Source: Apostichopus leukothele (Eukaryota > Echinodermata > Holothuroidea > Aspidochirotida > Stichopodidae). Taken from it: a DNA stretch of 27,928 nt. Below the pieces are notes generated by a model. That model did no database searches and was not told the DNA's origin. It saw nothing but the letters and a program-made list of their open reading frames with translations. How positions within the stretch are numbered: the first letter of the stretch is position 1; each line of letters starts with the position of its first letter. The position numbers were made by a program, and so were the translations under genes. The stretch covers positions 1-27,928 of the forward strand of contig JAAAKB020268952.1 of assembly GCA_010014835.2 (NCBI GenBank), given 5' to 3'. Below, piece by piece: positions 22,038-27,928 of the stretch.

Positions 22038-22083
22038 AAAATGACAGATTTGACAGTGAGAGCGGACAGTTTTACTTTTCAAG
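22038..22083 (+). CDS. Second coding exon of the secreted protein (46 nt, partial gene)
   Basis: A strong pyrimidine tract and CAG acceptor (TTTTCTCTCCAG, ending at 22037) precede 46 nt that end at AAG|GTTAGTG, a good donor. Joined in phase 1 to the exon ending at 7431, it reads KNDRFDSESGQFYFS with no stop and leaves phase 2 (AG of the next codon, so Arg or Ser). The precursor so far is therefore a 19-residue signal peptide followed by LDVGF and this acidic/aromatic stretch. FD-x-x-x-G-x-F is loosely like a strand of C1q/TNF-type domains, but the preceding part of such a domain is absent, so I do not assign it. No Cys and no dibasic site is present here. The following exon is not found before the window ends at 27928. 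Confidence 0.58.
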
Positions 22084-22218
22084 GTTAGTGGTTGATTTTT
22101 TTTTTCTTTCTGTGATGTCAACTTAGTTTGTTAAACATTGATGAAATTAAAGTAGAAAAATGTGACCTACTTATGATTGCATTCTTTCATGGGAAGTTCA
22201 GTAAATGCAGCTAGATAT

Positions 22219-22325
22219 GTAAATGTACATATGATATATAATTATCTAGCAGTCACATACAGTATCCTATCCCTCCTCCATCCCTCCTACAGTATAAATA
22301 TATACTGTACTTTCTCTATGTCAAT
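22219..22325 (+). repeat. Duplicated segment, copy 1
   Basis: It starts GTAAATGTACATATGAT and contains ACAGTATCCTATCCC and a CTTTCTCTATGT word. It aligns with 22531-22620. It includes a 9-bp perfect inverted repeat TACAGTATA/TATACTGTA (22288-22296 and 22301-22309). Confidence 0.7.
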
Positions 22326-22327
22326 GT

Positions 22328-22440
22328 TAGTGTTGATAGTCGTAATTGATTAATCGCCAATAGTCGCGATTACACTTTGGAAGTTTGATTAATCGCGCTC
22401 AAAAACTAAGTTGCAATTACTTGACTACAAGCTAGCACTA
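22328..22440. mobile_element. Possible small hAT-like remnant rich in TAATCG
   Basis: The left end TAGTGTTGATAGTC is echoed by the right end, which reverse-complemented reads TAGTGCTAGCTTGTAGTC, each followed inward by GTAATTG within a few bases. The interior has GATTAATCG twice and TCGCGATTA once. The terminal similarity is gapped and no target duplication was found, so the assignment is weak. It lies between the two copies of the duplicated segment. Confidence 0.3.
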
Positions 22441-22530
22441 CACATAATCTGCTTTTGAAAATGTAGCCTTTTAGAACCTATCAAAGACAACACTAAAACC
22501 TAGCCTAAAACATTTTTTTGCTTTCTCTAT

Positions 22531-22620
22531 GTAATGTACATATGATATACTTATCTAACAGTTACCTACAGTATCCTATCCCATCCCTCCCAAAGTATAC
22601 TTATACATTCTCTATTCAAT
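22531..22620 (+). repeat. Duplicated segment, copy 2
   Basis: GTAATGTACATATGATAT, then TATCTAACAG, CTACAGTATCCTATCCC and CATCCCTCC mirror copy 1 at 22219-22325 with small indels; CTTTCTCTAT just before it (22521-22530) matches the end of copy 1. Confidence 0.7.
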
Positions 22621-22846
22621 ATACTCTACTTGACATCACAAATTGGATACCAATTATATCACCCACTAATTCCCAGCTGTCCAATATGAAAATATTTGAA
22701 TATATTTTCTTTCAACCACCCTCCTTCCCATCCTCATACTAGTTATATCCACTTAATAGTCACCGACCAATTTCTGCTAATACTGCTCATACTGTCAGTA
22801 TCAGGGCTTTGAGGCAGGGCATGGAAGTATGGTTAAAAGGAGAAAA

Positions 22847-23009
22847 TTGTACCAAATGTACTGTGGGAAGATGAGACATATAGCATGATTATCTAGAGCT
22901 ACTTTAATATTACCAGTGACTGCTGCAGTTCCCAGATTGTTAGGAGGGTATGCGCGTGCTCATGGCTGTTAATATGCAGGTTGGATTCAAATTGATCAGT
23001 TATACTACA
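22847..23009 (+). repeat. Tandem duplication, unit 1 (163 bp)
   Basis: The unit begins TTGTACCAA, with TGTACTGTGGGAAGATGAG, ATTATCTAGAGCTACTTTAA, TGCTGCAGTTCCCAGATTGT and GCTCATGGCTGTTAATATGC in the same order as in unit 2. Confidence 0.88.
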
Positions 23010-23195
23010 TTGTACCAACTGTACTGTGGGAAGATGAGACATTTAGCATTATTATCTAGAGCTACTTTAATATTACCAGTGGTCATACAAACTAGTGAAG
23101 TGCTGCAGTTCCCAGATTGTAAGGAGGGTATATATATGCATGCTCATGGCTGTTAATATGCAGGTTGGCCACAAATTGATCAGCTATACTACATT
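23010..23195 (+). repeat. Tandem duplication, unit 2 (about 186 bp)
   Basis: It follows unit 1 directly with about 90% identity in aligned blocks. It is longer because of an extra stretch around GTCATACAAACTAGTGAA (23083-23100) and a TA-rich expansion near 23130. Overlapping open frames across both units share peptide stretches only because of the duplication. Confidence 0.88.
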
Positions 23196-23730
23196 GGAAT
23201 CCAACAGTCTGGGTCAAACGGCATGCCATATATTTACCTTTGAGTCATCGTCACATGAGCTACAAACATCTCTGGGAAATGTTAATTTATGTTTTAGTCA
23301 TACATTGAAATCAGTTGTGATATATGTCATCCATCATTCAACGATCTGCTTGATGGTCATCGACTCTCACCATTTATTCATTATATCAGCCTATGGGTGA
23401 TATATATAAAAAACAACATTCTACTTCTTGAACTCTGAAACTTTCATTAGGACATTAGTTGCCCTGTAGCATACATGACGCATTAGATTACATTTCACCG
23501 AACACATAGGAAATTGACTGATAGCAATATTCATGCAGAGTATTGCAGGTACATATAAGCCAATGTGTACTAAGTGAATGTAATCCATTTTCAGATCAAA
23601 GACGTTCAGTTAATATTGACGTAGTTTTCAGTCCTATAATCTAACTGGCAGACCTACATACGTATTAGCACACTCGTTCAGTTGAATTTATTTTGCTCCT
23701 AGCTTAGCTGTCTCCTCACAACCTTAGCAC

Positions 23731-23755
23731 GACATTCTACCCTGCCTAGAATGTC
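23731..23755. repeat. Perfect 9-bp hairpin
   Basis: GACATTCTA and TAGAATGTC are exact inverted copies around a 7-base loop CCCTGCC. Confidence 0.7.
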
Positions 23756-23869
23756 ATATTTAGAACACACGTTTAGTTGATTTTACTTAAGTTAGATTCA
23801 GTCTTATAATCTTACTGGCAAACCTACATATTTAGCACACACGATCAGTCGATTTTACTCAAGTTAGAT

Positions 23870-23908
23870 CAGGGAGTTGTTATGGAAAATTCCATCTCAA
23901 CTCCCTGA
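23870..23908. mobile_element. 39-bp near-perfect palindromic insertion
   Basis: The insert starts CAGGGAGTTG and ends CAACTCCCTGA; inside, ATGGAA and TTCCAT pair around AA, with only a TT/CT mismatch between the paired blocks. TTAGAT flanks it on both sides (23864-23869, 23909-23914). A sister copy of the array at 23791-23800 has a single TTAGAT in the same context (GTTAGATTCA), which is an empty site. This shows the palindrome was inserted with a 6-bp target duplication. No protein is encoded. Confidence 0.72.
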
Positions 23909-25091
23909 TTAGATTCAGTCTTATAATCTAGCTTGCAGACCAATTGAACACTGTTGAACAGTTATCACACATTGCAAGCTTCATTCTGATACTGCTTTCA
24001 GATCAAAGGTATGCACCCACTGAATAGTATTTAAGTAAAATTTAGTCATGTAATCTAGCAGGCAGCTTTATTGAACACACCCATTTAATGTAAGATACAG
24101 TTCTATAATCTAGCTTGCCGACCAATTGAAGACTGTTTAACAATAATCACACATTGCAAGCTTCAGTCCAGCTAATAATACTGCCTTCTGACCAAAGAGA
24201 CGGTCTATAAACTCAGTAAATAATCTTTAAATTTAAGATTTAGTCTTCTTAATCTATCTGGCAGACCCACTGATCATAACCTGTCTCCTCACAACCTCAG
24301 TACTCTCATTCTACTGTGCCTAGCATGAAACGATAACCTTTTAACACTGTGTGCCCTCTATGTCCGCACCCCTCCCTTCTCATTCTACCACCCATGCAGG
24401 CATAACAATCATGACTAATTATTACTCAAGTCATACTCAAGTGTCATGCTGCAGGGGATAATTTATCCAACTATCACACCGCAATCAATATGCAAAATGG
24501 TACAGTTGCTATATATGTCTAAAGAAATATAGCACCTGCACACAGGGACCATAGTACTTCATATTTAAGAGACCAAATTCAGAACCTTCAAAATTGCTAC
24601 ACAAAATGTTAACACTAAAGTGTCTCCCTGTTAATAGTCCAGCTCACAGACCTGTATTAACACAGCAATTCAATGACTATGCATGTAAGGAATTTAGACG
24701 TATAATCACAAGCTTGCAGACCTATCATATATATATTTCTTGTGATGTATGAAATGAGATATTACTTTGTACAGACAGGTATGACTCATATATGATATAT
24801 ATGGTGATAATATTTCATTATGATTTATTATGTCACACTCTATCACAACCTATTTTACATAATACTGTAAGACCTTCATGCTACAATACAGTATGTGTAT
24901 ACAATTATCTCCTTTATGATGGTAATTTTGTCTTCAATTTCTCCCATTAACTAACTCATTTCCTCTCAATAATTGGACTTGTACCAGGGATAGGCAGAGC
25001 TCTTCCTTAGTACAGTACAAAGTACACTTCACTGCAGTCATAATTAAGTACAGTTTTGACGATGCCTATATCAGTCTCAAGGATTCCTACC

Positions 25092-25110
25092 TCTCTCTTT
25101 CTCTCTCTCA
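25092..25110. repeat. (CT)n-rich microsatellite
   Basis: CTCTCTCTTTCTCTCTCTC, one TT interruption. Confidence 0.8.
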
Positions 25111-25759
25111 TTACTAATAATTGAACTAATTTCCTCATCAGCTCGTCCTAGCGTTCTATCCTGTGCAAACTCATAATTAAAATCTGGAGATAACAGTCAG
25201 AGCTATGAAATTAAGTAAGGTTGTCAAACAGTAGCACCTCTCTTAAGGTCTGTGTGTTTGCAGATCTTACTATCTGGTGGCCATGTCAGATGACATCCGA
25301 AATAATAATATACTGTAGGTTGCTTTTTCCTATCTCTTGGTGATATTATAGATATAGGCCTTTCTTGTCCAATGAAAGTAGTAAGTAATTTAGAATTAAT
25401 GCTATTTAGGTTGTTACATAAATTTCTTTTATTCTTTGCCAAAGGCCAAGGAATCTATGCTGTACATGGGGATGAAGTTAGTACATGCCTACTATGTGTG
25501 TATGTTGTACAGTAATTTGCATTGTAAACATAACTCAAAATGTACACCACAGTCGAATTTCATACGTTGTGAGTAGATCCAGTCCATAATTACTGTGCTT
25601 TTGTGCAGGTTAAAGGGCAGTTGAGGTCACCAGAGGTCAAATATTGAAAATTTTAGCACAATAAATTGAATAGTAAAGTTTTGATCAACTTCATTAATTA
25701 ATCCCAAATATGTGGATGCAGCTAAATTTGATAAAAAGACTATTTTTGGGGGTTTTTTG

Positions 25760-25782
25760 AGGTCAAAGGTCATTTGAGGTCA
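25760..25782 (+). promoter_or_regulatory. Nuclear-receptor-type response element, DR1 plus DR4
   Basis: Three perfect AGGTCA half-sites lie at 25760-25765, 25767-25772 and 25777-25782, separated by A and TTTG. A 1-bp spacing is the DR1 element bound by HNF4/RXR/COUP-TF-type receptors; a 4-bp spacing is the DR4 element of TR/LXR-type heterodimers. The sequence match is exact; use in vivo is unknown, because it is part of a repeat. Confidence 0.4.
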
Positions 25783-25963
25783 TCATGGATGCAAGATCCT
25801 TGATGATCACGGAATATCTCCCGTGGTCATAAGTTGGAAATCTTGGAATGCTGCATTAATTAACATCTTTCATATAAAACATGGCAAATAGTTTCCAAAC
25901 CCTTGACTTTCTGCCTAACATTTAGCATTCCTTTGTGTTGTAATGGCAGTCATCCTTGCTGTA

Positions 25964-26004
25964 CACTATGCATCAATGCATTTTGGAGTATATGATGCAT
26001 AGTG
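25964..26004. repeat. Perfect 12-bp inverted repeat
   Basis: CACTATGCATCA (25964-25975) and TGATGCATAGTG (25993-26004) are exact inverted copies with a 17-base loop, giving a stable cruciform/hairpin. It lies in the 26.0-kb gap where AGGTCA anchors are missing. Confidence 0.75.
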
Positions 26005-26154
26005 ATAAGACCCTTTTAAACAAGAATTAACTTATATTTGATGTGCAAGCCTTGTGAGAATAGTATATATGCATACTGTAGTCAGCATAGGTTTTAATCT
26101 ATGCTGGGTTTTTGATTCGTTGCTATAGGCAGAAGGAATCTATGCAATGGTGAT

Positions 26155-26176
26155 TGTGTGTGTGCGTGTGTGTGTC
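26155..26176. repeat. (TG)n-rich microsatellite
   Basis: TG repeats with GCG and TCTG interruptions. Confidence 0.75.
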
Positions 26177-26287
26177 TGTGACACTTGCTCGTAAACGCTC
26201 TAACTTTAGAAGGATATCTGGGATACATTTCATATTTGGTATGTAGGTTCCCCTTTGGTAGAACTGGTTTGGGGTTGTTGTTGGTAT

Positions 26288-26320
26288 TGGTCAAAGGTCA
26301 TTTGAGGTCAGCACAGGTCA
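26288..26320 (+). promoter_or_regulatory. Four-half-site AGGTCA cluster (DR1-DR4-DR4)
   Basis: TGGTCA 26288-26293, AGGTCA 26295-26300, AGGTCA 26305-26310 and AGGTCA 26315-26320, spaced by 1, 4 and 4 bp. It is the densest half-site group in the window. Confidence 0.4.
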
Positions 26321-26549
26321 AAGTCTGGAAACATTGTTCACAAAATATCTCAAGAAGTAGAAGTTGCAGGAAGTTCAAACGTAGTGTTGCCTTTGGTGAG
26401 TGAATTTCAAAGGTCATTTGAGGTTAACAGAGGAAAAAAGTGTGAAAAGTTGTAAACATGATATCTCAAGGAAGGTTGCCTCTGCAGTTCTTATATTTGG
26501 CATGTGGATTTCCTGTAATTAGTTCAGTGAACCCTATTCTTTTTGTTGG

Positions 26550-26572
26550 AGGTCAAAGGTCATTTGGGGTCA
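26550..26572 (+). promoter_or_regulatory. DR1 plus DR4 half-site group
   Basis: AGGTCA 26550-26555, AGGTCA 26557-26562 and GGGTCA 26567-26572, with the same A and TTTG spacers as at 25760. Confidence 0.35.
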
Positions 26573-27035
26573 GCAGAGGGCAAATTGTGATTATATCAAA
26601 AGCGCTATATCTCCAGAACCATATCATGAAAGGAGCTCATATATATATGCATAATATGATAGCCATGTGTATTGTATAGTTAGTACTCAATTTGATGTAG
26701 GTCAGAGTTCATTTAAGGTCACCAGGTGCCAAACTTGAATTTTATTCAGCTAAAACAATTTAAGGACAGATAACTCAATAAAAATACTGAAAATTGCATA
26801 GAATGATGTCATTTTACTGAACTTTCAGTGCAGTAAGCTGGAAGGGTAGAAGTTTAAATTTGTCAAACAATACTGAGACTCTAATTTTACACACAACCAT
26901 TGGTCTTAACCTGTTACAGTTGCCCTAATTTAGTGCTTGTTATTACAACAAGTACATTTTAATAGTGACAGGTATTGACCAAATATTTGCCCAAATATGT
27001 GTGGAAGGTCATTTGAATTCAACAGTGGTCAAAGT

Positions 27036-27928
27036 ACAGTATGCAAACCTTATCAGCTTGCAAATGCAATTCTATGATGAATGGCATTTCTGTGTCACTA
27101 ACTATCATAGGATTTGACCTTCCTCTTTCAATGGCTAACAGGATCTCCACTTTTACTAATGACTGTTACCATTGGTCATCAACATTCAGAAGGGTAATAC
27201 CTTTAATGACCAAGTTTATCTGGTATGATGTTCTGATACTTGACTTCAGGACACATTTTCTTCAGTTGTTCTATCAATCAGGTGATTCCATATACAGTAT
27301 AACTTAGGTATAAGGCAAAGAATCCCTAGCCTGCTGGCTAATTTCTGGTTACAGTATCGTTGGGAAACTTAACAGTAACAGTTACTTGGCGTATCCATTG
27401 ACATACAATGATAGTTATACTGTTAGAATGGCCGAAGGAGATTGTGTGTTCATGCCATTGGTGATAAGAGCTTTCAGAGGTCGCTAGTATTACTCCCAAA
27501 ATATGCCCGAAATTCAGATAATGGTCACACATCAAATTTCTACAAACTGTTTACTGCCATTACAAATGAGATGGTTAATGGTCTATTTTAACACTTCCTG
27601 GATGTCTGTGAAAAAGGAGAAGAATCACAACCTCCAGGAATGTACTTTTAAAAATTTCTAGCTAAATTTTGTAGCCAATACAGATGACCTTAATCACCTA
27701 ATTAAAATATCCATAATCTTGCAAGTACAGTCTTTCTAATCATTACGGTAGCATGCATGGAGGCGTGCATATATGCATGCTCTTAGCCAGCTATCATGTT
27801 TGGGAAGCAATCTTCAAAGAAATATATATATATTTTGAAGCCAAGACCAAGCGGTGAGAATTTATCTTTAGATGCATAAAATTGTTCCTAATGTCACAAT
27901 TTAATCTGGTGAGCATGTTCCAAACCCC
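27036..27928. other. Non-coding end of the window
   Basis: No gene or exon supported. An 8-bp inverted repeat GCATGCAT/ATGCATGC lies at 27751-27780, followed by a short (TA)n run near 27823-27832. Confidence 0.4.

Larger units (their letters stand above)
23595..24730 (+). repeat. Diverged tandem/dispersed array with a TATAATCTA-x-CTxGCAGACC core
   Basis: The core, best seen as CAGTCTTATAATCTAGCTTG plus CAGACC, recurs near 23631, 23801, 23917, 24046, 24097, 24241 and 24696 at irregular spacing. Two long units, about 23915-24008 and 24096-24197, share ACCAATTGAA, TCACACATTGCAAGCTTCA and a final TTCAGATCAAAG or TTCTGACCAAAG. CTCCTCACAACCT(C/T)AGxAC blocks occur at 23713 and 24292, with a relative in intron 1 near 17448. 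Confidence 0.7.
25615..27035 (+). repeat. Diverged tandem array carrying AGGTCA direct repeats
   Basis: Anchors AAGGTCATTTGAGGTCA or variants recur at about 25621, 25766, 26294, 26410, 26556, 26705 and 27005, mostly 116-151 bp apart or near multiples. Between anchors, units share a GATATCTCAAG-like word (25824, 26345, 26460, 26607) and TTTGGTATGTAGGTTCCC-like words (26235, 26496). AGGTCA spacings are conserved: 1 bp in four places and 4 bp in nearly every unit. No open frame spans the array. It is a repeat family rather than a gene. Confidence 0.75.
22084..27928 (+). other. Presumed intron 2 (open at the window end), repeat-rich
   Basis: The stretch follows the GTTAGTG donor at 22084. Pyrimidine-plus-AG acceptor-like sites occur (for example the tract ending near 22741 and TTTTCTTCAG near 27265), but none is followed by a convincing open exon in the required phase with a donor. 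The content is mostly repeats: a duplicated segment, a tandem duplication and two diverged arrays. 24731-25614 is AT-rich with a CT-rich microsatellite near 25092-25110 and no recognised gene. Confidence 0.4.

Noticed and set aside
22038-22083. C1q/TNF-domain assignment from FD-x-x-x-G-x-F
   Set aside because: Only a seven-residue resemblance, and the half of the domain that should precede it is missing between the signal peptide and this exon.
22700-22760. Third coding exon after the pyrimidine-rich tract ending in TACTAG
   Set aside because: The following sequence has no open reading in the required phase with a usable donor.
23095-23400. 101-codon open frame, longest in the window
   Set aside because: Its first third lies in the tandem duplication and shares peptide words with the neighbouring frame for that reason; the rest has no domain or splice support.
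26185-26403. Open frame across the AGGTCA array
   Set aside because: It is a translation of the repeat unit and does not continue through neighbouring units.
25615-27035. CRISPR-like array
   Set aside because: Units are diverged and spacers are themselves homologous; this is a eukaryotic repeat array.

Overview
The window is AT-rich, eukaryotic, animal-type DNA. Almost none of it codes for protein. Long introns, consensus GT-AG splice sites, a tRNA-headed SINE, a hAT-type MITE, microsatellites and tandem arrays with many AGGTCA words point to an invertebrate. A marine deuterostome such as an echinoderm is my best guess, but that is inference; no protein family here fixes the taxon.

The one gene I can support is the 5' end of a secreted protein on the + strand. 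It has a TATA/initiator-like promoter near 7284-7318 and a first coding exon at 7359-7431 that encodes a clean 19-residue signal peptide. A 14.6 kb intron follows, then a small phase-compatible second coding exon at 22038-22083. I see no third exon before the window ends, so the gene is 3'-incomplete. Its family is not recognisable from the roughly 39 visible residues.

Layout. 1-7283 is upstream non-coding DNA. It holds a 339-bp hAT-type MITE (912-1250, 8-bp target duplication), a G-rich 14-bp minisatellite (2661-2719), a near-ideal RFX X-box directly before an ATG (4603-4616), and a C-rich repeat patch with a 22-bp minisatellite (5005-5275). 7432-22037 is intron 1. It holds a hammerhead-ribozyme-like motif (8906-8944), a related hairpin in opposite orientation (15685-15715), a 46-60 bp minisatellite (14971-15231), a tRNA-derived SINE (17545-17784) and a CpG-dense patch (20345-20660). 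From 22084 to the end, presumed intron 2, repeats dominate: a duplicated segment flanking a TAATCG-rich element, a 163/186-bp tandem duplication, a diverged array (23595-24730) interrupted by a 39-bp palindromic insertion, and a second array (25615-27035) whose units carry AGGTCA half-sites at fixed 1- and 4-bp spacings.

A compositional feature not tied to any one element is the strong excess of TACAGTA/TACTGTA from about 9.5 kb onward, with almost none before. All conclusions were made by eye; no alignment or database search was run.
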